Below, one piece after another: positions 1 through 9,191 of a DNA stretch of 64,000 nt; the first letter of the stretch is position 1, and each line of letters begins with the position of its first letter. The DNA comes from CADCWN01 sp046328475. GTDB taxonomy: Bacteria; Chloroflexota; Chloroflexia; Thermomicrobiales; CADCWN01. The DNA is taken from contig JAXLWN010000022.1 of assembly GCA_046328475.1 (NCBI GenBank), positions 29,528-93,527 on the forward strand. The letters run 5' to 3'. The notes beneath the pieces were generated by a model that did no database searches, was not told the DNA's origin, and was given only the letters and a program-made list of their open reading frames with translations. The position numbers and the translations under genes are program-made.

Positions 1-3000
1 CGTTGCCGTAGCCGACGACCGTGCCGGCCGCCGCCAGCGTCAGGATCGCGTCCTTGTACGGCGACCCCGCCACGTCGCCGAAGCTCGGGGTCGCCGCGAA
101 CGCCGCCGTCACGACGTGCGCGCTCCCCATCGTGATCGCGATCGGATTCTTCAGCCCCGCGAACGCGCCGTCCACCGTCCACCCGATGAACGAGGACCCG
201 TTGTCGGCCGTCGCCGTCAGTGTCACCGTGCTGCCAGCCTCGTACTCGCCGCTCTCCTGGTCAACCTCGCCGTTCCCGGTCGTGTCCACCTCCAGGTGGA
301 AGGTCGGCGGCGGCGGCGGTGCCATCACGGTGATGCTCACCGTCGCCACGTTCGAGTTGCTGGTCCCATCGTTCGCCCGGAACGTGAAGGTATCCGGCCC
401 ACTGTAATTCGCGGCGGGCGTGTACGTCACCTGGTTGCCCGAGATCGTGCCGAGCGTGCCGTGCGCTGGCGGCGTCACGATCCCATAGGTCAGCGCATTG
501 TTCTCCGCGTCGGTCGCCGCCAGCGCGATCGCCACCGCCGTCTCGGCGGGCGTCACCACGGTCGCGTTCCCCGCCACCGGCGCATCGTTCGTCGCCCCGA
601 CCGTGATCGAGATGGTCGCGGTATTCGAATCCACCGTCCCATCGTTCGCCTTGAAGGTGAAGCTATCCGGCCCGCTGTAGTTCGCCGCCGGGGTGTAGAC
701 CACCTTGTTGCCGCTCACCGTGCCGAGCGTGCCGTGCGTCGGCGGCGTCACGATGCTGTAGATCAGCACGTTGTTCTCTGCATCGGTGGCCGGGAGGGCG
801 ATCTCGATGCTGACATCCTCGCCCGTTGTCACATTCGCATTGCTCGCCACCGGTGCGTTGTTCACCGCTGTCAGCGTGAACCGCACCAGCTGCGGGTCGT
901 GGTCGCTGTCCTGCGGGCTGAACTCGGCGTTGACGTGGACGACATCGTAGGCGAACGCCGCGTTCGCGAAGAGATTCGGGCTGACCAGGATCTGGTCCAG
1001 CGTCTGCGAGTTGCCGTCGAAGACGTAGGAGTACCGCTCGTTCGCGGGCAGCGACTCGATCAGCGCGTGCAACTGTGTCGCGCCGCTCCCCTTCAGAATG
1101 CCCAGCGGCGCGGAGAACTGGAAGTCGTTCAGGTCGCCGAGCACGACCACGTTGGCGTCCGTGTCGAGCGCCAGGATGTCATCCACGAAGTCCCGCACGA
1201 TCTGCGCCTGCTGCAACCGCTGCACCTCCGACGAGAGCACCGGCGGCTGGTCGTGTCCGAACAGCGGCTGATCGCCCCCCTTCGAGTTGAAGTGGTTGCC
1301 GATCACGAAGATCTTCTGCCCGTTGAACCTGAACTCGCCCGCCAGCGGCTTGCGGCTGGCGTTGAAGGCCGCGTTGGTCGGATCGATCCGCCCCGGGCTG
1401 AAGGTCAGTTCGGGGCCATTCGCGCCCGCGACCACCCCCACAGCCACCGTGGGCGTGCCGCCCGCCCGGTCCACGAAGCTGACGCCCCGGTCGGTGCGGA
1501 AGAGGAAGCCGACCCGGATGTTGCCGCCCGGCTCGCCGCCGTCCGCGTCATCGACCGGATCGATCTGCCGGAAGGAGTAGGTCGGGCCACCCGCGCCGCC
1601 GATCGCCGCGATCAGCGCGTTGTAGGTCTGCGTGGCATCGACAACCGAGTCGTTCGTCGCCCCGTTGTTATCCTGCACCTCCTCCACCGCGATGATGTCG
1701 GGCGAACGCAGATTGTTGACGATGATCCCCGCCAGCGCGTTGAACTTGCTCTGCGCGTTGCCCGGTTGCAGGTTCTCGACGTTGAACGTGGCGACCGTGA
1801 GCTGGTTCGCGCCGACCGTGACCGTCGTCGTCTCCTTCGTCACGGTGCCCGTCGTGTTCGTCGCCACCGGATTGCTCGTCACCAGGAACTTGAAGTTGCC
1901 GAAGTCGTAGTCCATCACCCCGAGCACCGCGCCGGAGAAGGTCGTGCCGACGCTCACCTTCGGGATGTTGGCGTTGCCGACGATCGCGTCGTCGAGGATC
2001 ACCCGCTCCGGGTTGAAGTCGCCCGGCTGGATGATGATGCCGCCGCGCGCCGTGCGCAGACCCGCCCCGTTGCCGCCATTGTCGGCCAGCACCGGGATCT
2101 CGCCGAAATCGTTGGTCGGCCCCACCGCCACCGCGTTGTTGATCTGGACGCGCATCCCCTCCATGCTCTCATAGAAGTCGATGCCGTCCGTCGCCGCGTC
2201 GAAGCTGCCACCCGTCTCCACGTTGGCGGTCTCGTCGTTAATCACCGTTGTCGGCGGCACGCGCCCGCCCGCGCCGATGATCGTCGCCGTCGGCAGCGGA
2301 TTCCCCGACGAGACGACCGTCACCGAGCGCCCGGGGTTGCTGATCTCGGTCGTGGTCAGATTATTCAGCCCGCTGGCACCGCCCGGCCGGAACTCCACCA
2401 CCGTGCCGCTGACGTTGACCTTATCCCCGACCGCCACCGTGGGCGCGGAGCTGGTGAAAACGAAGACACCCTCGGAGGTCGCCGGGTCGAGGTCGGCGTC
2501 GATGTCCTCCTCCTGGAAATAGAAGCCGTTGGAGCGCGTCGCCACCACGATGCCCTGCAGTCCGGTCACCACCGGCGGTGGCGACATCGTGGCGTAGGGC
2601 GAGAGGTGCCCCGCCCCCTGGATATCGTGGATGAAGAGCTGCGGATTGACACAGCCGGGCGTGATCGGCTGGGCCAGGCGGATCACCAGCAGCTTCGACT
2701 GCACACCCGTGCTGACATTGTTCCCGTTCTGGTCGAACGTGCCGATGCCGAAGTCGTTATCGTTCGCAACCGCGATCCGGTTGCAATCGATCAGCGCGAC
2801 CCCCTCGATCTTGTCGGGCATGCCCGGGATCCGTTCGAGGTCAACTCGGAGCGTCTTCGGCATCACCGTGATGCCCGACGTGGCCGGATTGGTCAGCGCC
2901 TCCAGGCTAGGCGCGGTCGCCACATCATCCCACGACGTGCCGAGGATGTTCGTCGCGCCCGCCAGTTCGGCCACGTACAGGCGCGCGACCCAGTCGGTGC

Positions 3001-4738
3001 GCTCCTCGATCAGCAGCGTGTCCGCATCCACCACGATCAGCGCCGAGGACTTCATCTCGGTCGTGGACGGGTGCTCCGGGTCGAACGTGGCGGATGATTC
3101 GAACTGGTAGACGAACTCGCCGGTCACCATCTCGGTGGCGATGTCGAACCTGATGATCCGGATGTTGCGCGAGGGATTCCCGGTGGCCGAGTTGGGGTTC
3201 GAGAGCGGGCTCTGCACCACCGCGAAGAGCGTCGTCCCGTCGGGCGAAAGCCCTAGCCCCTCGAAGCCCCGGTTGCCCTTGCGCTTGCCCAGGATTGCCG
3301 GCAACGTATTGGTCGATGGCGGATCGGCGTTGGGCAGATCGTACCCCACCGGCTGCCAGCGCTTGATCACCTTGCCGTCGGCGGCGATATGCACGAGCGA
3401 CGGGCCATACTCCTCCGCCACCCAGAAGGTGCCATCGGCCGCGCGGACCAGCCCCTCGCTGTCGAGGCCATTCTGGTTGAGGGCGATCTGGACCTGCGCC
3501 GTGTAGTCATACGGCTGCTCATCGTGCGGCAGGAGGTTCGAGAGTCCCGTCACCGGCAGGCCACCGGCGGTGAGGATCGGAATCGTTTGCAAGACCGTGA
3601 TCGCCGTGCCGCTCACCTTGACTTTCAGGATCAGCGGCGTGAACTCGGGCACCGGGAAGGTGCGGCGATCCGTGCCACCGACGTTGATCTGCCCGTTGGG
3701 GCCGCGATCGGTGATCATCCAGAACACGTCGGACGGATCGCCCGACTGGTGCCACAGGTCGCTGCCGATGCCGCCGAGCTTGAAGTTGCGGTCATTGGTG
3801 ATGCTGCCCGGCAGCACCGCGTTCTGCACCGCCCCCAGCCCCAGGTCGGGCAGCGTGAAGGTGCCCGTGACCGTCGCATCGGTATACGGCGAAGGCGACG
3901 GTGACGGCGATGGAGACGGTGACGGCGACGGCGAGGCCGAATCGAGCGTGACCGCGCTGCTGCCATCGGTGAAGCTGGCTGCATTCGTCCAGGTTCGCGC
4001 CGTGGTGAATGCGCCCGTTTGCGGGTTGTAGGTGCCGGTGGCGACCGTGAATTGGGCGCTCGCCGGGTCGGGCGCGAGGAAGCTCGCACTCTGGAGCTTG
4101 CCGCCGCTGTAACGATCGTTGACGGGCAACTCGTAGCCCGCCGTGCCGCTGCTGACCATTGCGGTCCCGATGGCGGTGCCGTAGAAGATCGCATCGACCG
4201 GCACCGACGCATTGGTCAGGTTGTTGATGTTGTCGGCGAAGACCGCGATGCCATCGGCATTGGATCCACCATTGCCAACCACGCCGCCACTGTTCGCGCT
4301 GCCGAAGCGATCCCCCGCGACGGTGCTGCTGTCGATCACCCGGAGCTTGGTCCCCGTCGGAGCCATCGTCGAGCCGCCGACGTAGACGACATCGCCCGCA
4401 TTCACCGTCCCGCTGGTGATGCTGTACCCGTAGGAGAGCGACCCGCCAGCGATCCAGCCACTCGCGGTCGCCGTCCCGTTATTCGAGACGACCAGGCTAT
4501 ACGGTGTGGTCGCGAAGTTGATGGTCCCGGTGGCAATCAACTCGATCCATTCGAATGACATGTCCGTCGACGCCGGATTCGCCAGGAACTCGGAAATCAG
4601 CAGCGTCGGCGTCACCGCCGCCTTCGCCGTGCGCGCCTCAAACGTCAGGCTGACGCTGCCGATCACGAAATTGACCACCAGGAGCAGGGTCAGCCCCATC
4701 CGCCCCAGGGTAAGCCTTGCCGGTCGCGGTCCTCCCAT
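1..4738 (-). CDS. Secreted multidomain phytase-like/endonuclease protein with SLH anchor (C-terminus outside window)
   Basis: The frame is open for about 1,579 codons and runs off the window. The ATG at 4738 follows GGAGGAGG. Order of domains: signal peptide (res. 1-40), lamin-tail-like domain opening LLISEFLANP (45-150), Ser-Pro repeat linker (about 266-283), esterase-like-activity-of-phytase domain (about 290-690; GFEGLGLSPDG), an OB-like segment found in ExeM-type nucleases (about 700-950), endonuclease/exonuclease/phosphatase domain (about 960-1270; FNVENL, GNHFNSKGGD, LGDLNDF, DSDHDP), two cadherin-like repeats (DAENN, YTPAANYSGPD; 1290-1460), a bacterial repeat domain (GWTVDG), and the start of an S-layer homology domain (FGDVAGSPYKDAI). 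Likely a cell-surface enzyme releasing phosphate from organic phosphate or extracellular DNA. Domains are read directly; the role is inferred. Confidence 0.93.
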   Translation of the reverse strand, partial: MGGPRPARLTLGRMGLTLLLVVNFVIGSVSLTFEARTAKAAVTPTLLISEFLANPASTDMSFEWIELIATGTINFATTPYSLVVSNNGTATASGWIAGGSLSYGYSITSGTVNAGDVVYVGGSTMAPTGTKLRVIDSSTVAGDRFGSANSGGVVGNGGSNADGIAVFADNINNLTNASVPVDAIFYGTAIGTAMVSSGTAGYELPVNDRYSGGKLQSASFLAPDPASAQFTVATGTYNPQTGAFTTARTWTNAASFTDGSSAVTLDSASPSPSPSPSPSPSPSPYTDATVTGTFTLPDLGLGAVQNAVLPGSITNDRNFKLGGIGSDLWHQSGDPSDVFWMITDRGPNGQINVGGTDRRTFPVPEFTPLILKVKVSGTAITVLQTIPILTAGGLPVTGLSNLLPHDEQPYDYTAQVQIALNQNGLDSEGLVRAADGTFWVAEEYGPSLVHIAADGKVIKRWQPVGYDLPNADPPSTNTLPAILGKRKGNRGFEGLGLSPDGTTLFAVVQSPLSNPNSATGNPSRNIRIIRFDIATEMVTGEFVYQFESSATFDPEHPSTTEMKSSALIVVDADTLLIEERTDWVARLYVAELAGATNILGTSWDDVATAPSLEALTNPATSGITVMPKTLRVDLERIPGMPDKIEGVALIDCNRIAVANDNDFGIGTFDQNGNNVSTGVQSKLLVIRLAQPITPGCVNPQLFIHDIQGAGHLSPYATMSPPPVVTGLQGIVVATRSNGFYFQEEDIDADLDPATSEGVFVFTSSAPTVAVGDKVNVSGTVVEFRPGGASGLNNLTTTEISNPGRSVTVVSSGNPLPTATIIGAGGRVPPTTVINDETANVETGGSFDAATDGIDFYESMEGMRVQINNAVAVGPTNDFGEIPVLADNGGNGAGLRTARGGIIIQPGDFNPERVILDDAIVGNANIPKVSVGTTFSGAVLGVMDYDFGNFKFLVTSNPVATNTTGTVTKETTTVTVGANQLTVATFNVENLQPGNAQSKFNALAGIIVNNLRSPDIIAVEEVQDNNGATNDSVVDATQTYNALIAAIGGAGGPTYSFRQIDPVDDADGGEPGGNIRVGFLFRTDRGVSFVDRAGGTPTVAVGVVAGANGPELTFSPGRIDPTNAAFNASRKPLAGEFRFNGQKIFVIGNHFNSKGGDQPLFGHDQPPVLSSEVQRLQQAQIVRDFVDDILALDTDANVVVLGDLNDFQFSAPLGILKGSGATQLHALIESLPANERYSYVFDGNSQTLDQILVSPNLFANAAFAYDVVHVNAEFSPQDSDHDPQLVRFTLTAVNNAPVASNANVTTGEDVSIEIALPATDAENNVLIYSIVTPPTHGTLGTVSGNKVVYTPAANYSGPDSFTFKANDGTVDSNTATISITVGATNDAPVAGNATVVTPAETAVAIALAATDAENNALTYGIVTPPAHGTLGTISGNQVTYTPAANYSGPDTFTFRANDGTSNSNVATVSITVMAPPPPPTFHLEVDTTGNGEVDQESGEYEAGSTVTLTATADNGSSFIGWTVDGAFAGLKNPIAITMGSAHVVTAAFAATPSFGDVAGSPYKDAILTLAAAGTVVGYGN

Positions 4739-4820
4739 TGCCTCCTCCATCGCGCCTTGGCCTTGCCGTGCAAATGCACTCTCCCTCGTCGCCGCCGCGC
4801 ATCAGGGCATGACCACCCAA

Positions 4821-4842
4821 TGCCCCGGCGCAAGCCGGGGCA
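4821..4842 (-). other. Perfect stem-loop in the 5' leader of the SLH protein gene
   Basis: TGCCCCGGC pairs with GCCGGGGCA around a 4-base loop, 79 bases before the start codon at 4738. It would form in the leader RNA. There is no T-run, so it is more likely an RNA stabiliser or attenuator than a simple terminator. Confidence 0.35.
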
Positions 4843-4914
4843 CGAGCAGACATTCCGCGATTCAGGCAGCACCGAGGAAGGCGTACATTCCCCGCCTGTA
4901 GGGTAGCGAATGCA

Positions 4915-4953
4915 CGTAAACGGCGTGTTAATAGAAGTTAATCGGCATGTTAA
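4915..4953 (-). promoter_or_regulatory. PHO-box-like array of TTAACA hexamers
   Basis: Read on the minus strand, four hexamers TTAACA, TTAACT, TTAACA and TTTACG start 12, 10 and 11 bases apart. This is the one-per-turn spacing of PhoP/PhoB-type boxes. It lies about 180 bp upstream of the phytase-like/nuclease gene (start 4738) and beyond the end of the upstream gene (5034), so it can belong only to that gene. Motif and spacing are seen; PhoP binding is inferred. Confidence 0.5.
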
Positions 4954-5033
4954 ATGTGCGCCGCTCGCACAAGCAACCGGTCCCCTCACCGCGCGACGAG
5001 CCCGCCCGCGCGGGGCGCACCCGTCGCCCCGGG

Positions 5034-5621
5034 TCAGTCGCCCGCCGTTGCCTCGCGCTCGCCGATCAGCAGATAGAGCCATGCATTGATCTCTGGTTGC
5101 GCCACGACGCGCCAGCCGCTGGCGGCGAGGTCGTCAGCGGCCTCACCGGGCGGGATGCGACGGCTGAGTGGCGGCCCACCCGCCGGGTGCGGCGTCATGC
5201 CCCAGTCGAGCAGCGCCAACCAGCCGCCCGGACGGACCAACTCGCGCAGCATCGCCAGATACGCGCGACGCTCGGGCACTTCGTGGTAGACCAGCGCAAA
5301 AAGCAGGCCATCAAAACTGCCGGGCGGCAGCGCAATCTCGCGTTCCCCCACCAGCAGCGTGCGGATATTGCCCGACCCCGCCGCACCGGCCCGCTCCTCA
5401 ACCGCCCGCAACATCGCCGGTTCCACATCGATTGCGTGAACCATGCCCTGCGGCACCCGCTCCGCCAGCGGCAGCGCAAAATAACCCGGCCCGCACCCCA
5501 CATCGCCCACCACCGCATCCGGACGCAACGGCAGCACATCCAGAATCGGCCCCGGCGGCATCAATCGGTACCGCTGCTCACTGACCAACCGCTCCATATG
5601 CGCCGGATTAAACCGCTCCAT
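5034..5621 (-). CDS. Class I SAM-dependent methyltransferase
   Basis: This is a 195-aa methyltransferase of the UbiE/type-11 kind, complete in one frame. The SAM-binding motif I reads VGDVGCGPGYFALPLA (about res. 37-52), followed by an acidic end of strand 2 (AIDVEPAM) and a post-motif RPGGWLALLDW. The ATG at 5621 was chosen because the protein then begins MERFNPAHMERL, typical of the family, and GAGGGG lies upstream; an upstream in-frame ATG would add 28 unlikely Gly/Val-rich residues. The substrate cannot be told. It stands alone, 295 bp upstream of the SLH protein gene in the same direction. Confidence 0.88.
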   Translation of the reverse strand: MERFNPAHMERLVSEQRYRLMPPGPILDVLPLRPDAVVGDVGCGPGYFALPLAERVPQGMVHAIDVEPAMLRAVEERAGAAGSGNIRTLLVGEREIALPPGSFDGLLFALVYHEVPERRAYLAMLRELVRPGGWLALLDWGMTPHPAGGPPLSRRIPPGEAADDLAASGWRVVAQPEINAWLYLLIGEREATAGD

Positions 5622-5712
5622 CGCAACACCCCTCACGCCCGCCAACCACAACCCAACACCCACCTCAACCGAGCATAACACGCCGCCACCACCCGCCCCG
5701 CCCACCCCTCAA

Positions 5713-5766
5713 GCCGGATTGATCCGGCGCATTTCGTAGCCCGGAGACTTCATCTCCGGGCGCTCT
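5713..5766 (-). repeat. Dispersed repeat type D, copy 1 (hairpin)
   Basis: A near-identical copy of about 48 bp, in opposite orientation, lies at 54396-54446. It contains the hairpin GCCCGGAGACTTCATCTCCG and the flanking palindrome CGGATTGATCCG. It sits in the 5622-6090 gap with two type C repeats; no gene is visible in that gap. Confidence 0.75.
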
Positions 5767-5814
5767 CCCACAAGCCACCTGCCTTCTTCTCACCCCCACG
5801 CCCCCCAGCAACCC

Positions 5815-5966
5815 CCACCCTCTCCTCATCGGGGAGGGTCGCCGCCCGCAGGCGGCGGGGTGGAGTCTGCCTACCACGCAGCGCAGCGCTCGCCATCCCC
5901 ACCCACTCTCCCGATCCCCTCTCCTCGCGGGAGAGGGGTGCCGCCCGCAGGCGGCGGGGGTGAGTC
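5815..5966. repeat. Two dispersed repeats of type C
   Basis: Copies at about 5815-5865 and 5914-5966 each join a pyrimidine/purine hairpin (CCTCTCC.. with ..GGAGAGGG) to the hairpin GCCGCCCGCAGGCGGCG and end in GGGTGAG or similar. Further copies are at 25595-25668, 28544-28600, 28650-28698, 31403-31440, 32431-32473, 41442-41555 and 57366-57425. Confidence 0.7.
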
Positions 5967-6090
5967 CTTCCCACTTCAATTGACCCCCACCCCCAACTAC
6001 GCTACCATCCCCACGCTCACCCATGCCGCCGCAAACCTTCGAACCTCGAACTTTGAACTTTGAACCCCGCCCCCGCCCCCCGGAGGCCCC

Positions 6091-7262
6091 ATGCCCGACC
6101 GCACAGCGCTCATCTACGGCGACCCCTACCACCAATACCAGTTCTCCGAGGGCCACCCCTTCAACCCCCTCCGCCTGCGCCTGGCCGTCGACCTGATCGA
6201 AGCCTGCGGCCTGCTCGATCCCGACCACCGCCTGCTCCCCCCGCGCCGCGCCACCGACGCCAAGCTCCTGACCGTCCACAGCCCCGCCTACGTCGCCGCC
6301 GTCCAGGCGCCAGCCGTGGCGAACTCAGCGCCGCCGACGCCGCCCGCTTCGGCCTCGGCACCGACGACGTGCCGATCTTCCCCGCGATGCACGAAGCCGC
6401 CGCAATGCTCGTCGGCGGCTCACTCGTCGCGGCGGAACTGGTGATGAACGGCGAGGTCGATCACGCCTTCAACATCGGCGGCGGGCTCCATCACGCCTTC
6501 CGCAGCCTCGCCGCCGGCTTCTGCGTCTACAACGACATCGCCGTCGTCTGCCGCTGGCTGGTCGATCGCCACCACGCCCGCGTCCTCTACATTGATAACG
6601 ATGCTCACCACGGCGACGGCGTGCAGGAACTCTTCTACGACTCGCCCGACGTGCTGACCGTCTCCTTCCACGAAACCGGGCGCTACCTCTTCCCCGGCAC
6701 CGGCGCGACCCACGAGCGCGGGCGCGGCGCGGGCTACGGCCACTCCGTCAACATCCCGCTCGACGCCTTCACCGACGACGCCTCCTGGATCGCCGGGCTA
6801 GAGGCGATCCTCCCGCCGCTCGCCCGCGCCTTCCGCCCCGACGTGATCGTCATGCAGAACGGCTGCGACGGCCATTGCCTCGACCCCCTCACCCACCTGC
6901 ACGCCACCACGCGCACCGTCGAGCGCGCCATCGATCTCGTCCACGCCCTGGCGCACGAGCATTGCAACGGCCGCCTCATCGCGCTCGGCGGCGGCGGCTA
7001 CGACATCTGGTGCGTCGTCCCGCGCGCCTGGACCCTCGTCTGGGCCACCCTCGGCGGCCAGACCGCCCCCGACGACATCCCCCAATCCTGGCTCGACCGC
7101 TGGCAGCCCCAGGCCCCCGTCCCCCTCCCCCGCCACATGCGCGACAACCCCGCCGACTACCCCCCCATCCCCCGCGTCGCCGAAGTAACTGAGAATAATG
7201 CGCGCACCTACGACCGCGTCCTCACCTCCTCCCTCCCCTTGCTCGTCGAACGTAAAGCGTAA
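6091..7262 (+). CDS. acuC: Histone-deacetylase-like acetoin utilisation protein AcuC (frameshifted)
   Basis: A member of the arginase/deacetylase fold, predicted to be a Zn-dependent deacetylase acting on acetyl-lysine. The ATG at 6091 follows GGAGG. The N-terminus (ALIYGDPYHQYQFSEGHPF) is in one frame, while the rest, from about GELSAADAARFGLGT, is in another; one small indel near 6303-6318 joins them at the family's normal length of about 390 aa. Catalytic and metal motifs are intact: YIDNDAHHGDGV, SFHETG, MQNGCDGH and a C-terminal ALGGGGYD. Only the single indel argues against function. It converges on the glycosidase-like gene. Confidence 0.85.
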
Positions 7263-7335
7263 AGCGTAGAGCGTGAGACGATCACCGCCCCACGCCCTAC
7301 GCTCCACGTCTCACGCTCTACGTCCCACGTCCTAC
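7254..7335. repeat. Inverted arrays of a GCGT-type short repeat between convergent genes
   Basis: GTAAAGCGTAAAGCGTAGAG on one side is answered by CTACGCTCCACGTCTCACG and similar units on the other. The transcript could fold into a long imperfect hairpin between the 3' ends of acuC and the glycosidase-like gene. It may serve as a bidirectional terminator; this is inferred from position and symmetry. Confidence 0.55.
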
Positions 7336-9104
7336 CGTTTCTCCGGCAACAACGCCCCCTCCGTGAACACCGAATTGGCATTCCAGAGCAGCCACCCCGT
7401 CGCCCCATAGTCATACGTCGCCTGAATTTGAGCACGAACCTCATTCGGCCCGTAGTCGATGCCCGGACCGTAGGTGAAGTCCTGCAACCAGGGCCGGAAC
7501 TTCGCCTTCCCGTTGGTGATCCGCGAGTCGCCGTGCTGCAAACTCTCCAGAATCACCTCATAGGGATAGTTGTTCGGGATGTCGTAGCCGAGCGAACCGA
7601 GGGCGAAGTGCGACGGGTAGATCATCGGGCAGATGTAATCCACCACCGGCGCGATCTGCTCCAATTGCTGCCCGATCCCATTGTCGTTCGTATCCCACAC
7701 CGCAATCCCGAAGATATCAGCCCCGAGCGCCACGCCATACTCGGCCAGCGCGTCGTGCGTCAGTTTCAGGAAATTGTGGATCGCCGTTGTCCGCGCGGCG
7801 GTGGTGTTCGGCCCCCCCAGATCGATCGCATCCATATCGCCATCGGAGGGGAAGCGCATGTAATCATATTGAATCTCATCAAAGCCGAGCGACGCCGCCT
7901 CCACGGCGAGATCGGCCTCGTAGCGCCACACCTCCGGGCGCATCGCATTCACCCAGGCGATGCCGTTGTTGTTCTTCCAGATCTTGCCCGTCTTGCTGTT
8001 GCGCACCGCCCACTCGGGCTTCGCGTTCGCCAGCGTCGGGTCCAGCATGCAGACGATCCGCGCGATCGTGTAGACATTGTGCTCGCGCAACGTCTTCAGC
8101 CGCGCATTGAGATCGTAGCTCGGGTGGACCGCGCCGATCTCGCGGGCCAGCGGCACCTGGCTGTCGTGCAGCACCCCGCCCGTCTCGTCTTTGAAATCGA
8201 TCACCATCGCGTTCAATTCGGTGCGATCGACGAGTGCCAGGATTGCATTGAACTTCTTGTCCTCGATGATCGAGTCCGGCGTCAGGTAGATCGCCTTCAC
8301 GACCAGCGGATCGAGCACAAAGTCGATGCGCGGGTCATCGCCCGGCTCCAACCGCCGCGTCTGGTACCCCGACGCACGCGCCGCAATCGGCGCATCCTCC
8401 GGAATGCCGGAGAGGGTAAACGCCCCATCCTGCCCAGTCGTCGCGGTCGCCCCGGCAACCCCGACCGTCGCGCCGGGAATCGCGCCGCCCCCCTTCGCCT
8501 TCACCGTCCCCGCGATCACGTCCGGGCGCAACTCCAGATCGAGCACCGTCGCCTGCCCAACCTCGACCTCCTTGCGCGCAAAGCCCGCGCCTTCCACGAT
8601 CAGGCGCGCATCGGCGGGCACATCCGCCAATGCGTACCAGCCATGTTCGTCGGAGATCGCTTCGGAGGAGGTCTCATCCTCGCCATTCGTGGCGCGGATC
8701 GTGATGCCTTGCAGGGGAGTGTCGGTGTTCTTGCGGCGGAGGGTACCCGAGAGGGTGTTGGGGCGGCAGGTAATCTTGAGGTGGCTATCGCCGGGGTTGA
8801 CTTCGCGCTCGGCGCAGGCATAACCCTGCGGTGCCGCTACGGCCAGTTTCGCCGCCGACCGTCGCGGCGTCAGGGTGAAACGACCTCCCCCATCGGTCGA
8901 AGTGCGCTGGTCGCCATAGCTCACGCGGACATTCGCGAGCGGATCGCCGGTGTAATCGTCGGTCACCGTGCCGCCGATCGTCGGTCGGAGTAACACGAAG
9001 ACGATCGCGGCGAGCGCGAGCGCCCCCACCGACATGAAGGCTGGCAGTACCACGCCGCGTCGCCTGCGGCGACCGACATAGTAATCGCCACCACCAAAGG
9101 CCAT
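7332..9104 (-). CDS. Membrane-anchored putative glycoside hydrolase (DUF4015 type)
   Basis: A 590-aa protein with one N-terminal membrane segment (VVLPAFMSVGALALAAIVFV) after a basic RRRRR stretch. Three carboxypeptidase-regulatory-like beta-sandwich repeats follow at about 40-255 (GTVTDDYTGDPLANVRVSYG and later repeats), then a TIM-barrel-like domain matching the DUF4015 putative glycosyl hydrolases (FDEIQYDYMRFPSDG, YICPMIYPSHF, RPWLQDF, GWLLWNANS). The ATG at 9104 has GGGAGGGG upstream; an in-frame ATG 18 codons earlier lacks one. Likely acts outside the membrane on a polysaccharide or the wall; substrate unknown. Confidence 0.88.
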   Translation of the reverse strand: MAFGGGDYYVGRRRRRGVVLPAFMSVGALALAAIVFVLLRPTIGGTVTDDYTGDPLANVRVSYGDQRTSTDGGGRFTLTPRRSAAKLAVAAPQGYACAEREVNPGDSHLKITCRPNTLSGTLRRKNTDTPLQGITIRATNGEDETSSEAISDEHGWYALADVPADARLIVEGAGFARKEVEVGQATVLDLELRPDVIAGTVKAKGGGAIPGATVGVAGATATTGQDGAFTLSGIPEDAPIAARASGYQTRRLEPGDDPRIDFVLDPLVVKAIYLTPDSIIEDKKFNAILALVDRTELNAMVIDFKDETGGVLHDSQVPLAREIGAVHPSYDLNARLKTLREHNVYTIARIVCMLDPTLANAKPEWAVRNSKTGKIWKNNNGIAWVNAMRPEVWRYEADLAVEAASLGFDEIQYDYMRFPSDGDMDAIDLGGPNTTAARTTAIHNFLKLTHDALAEYGVALGADIFGIAVWDTNDNGIGQQLEQIAPVVDYICPMIYPSHFALGSLGYDIPNNYPYEVILESLQHGDSRITNGKAKFRPWLQDFTYGPGIDYGPNEVRAQIQATYDYGATGWLLWNANSVFTEGALLPEKR

Positions 9105-9191
9105 ACGAATTTCCCCTCCCCACGCGGCTCCGGTGTGCCACCTCGGGTGGTGGCGCACTGGCCGGTGTTCCCCGCTTCGCCGGGCAGGGTG

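Noticed and set aside
116..3097. Long plus-strand open frame (993 codons) opposite the SLH protein gene
   Set aside because: It is the exact antisense frame of a better-supported gene, rich in Arg/His/Val from GC bias, and has no domain or ribosome site.
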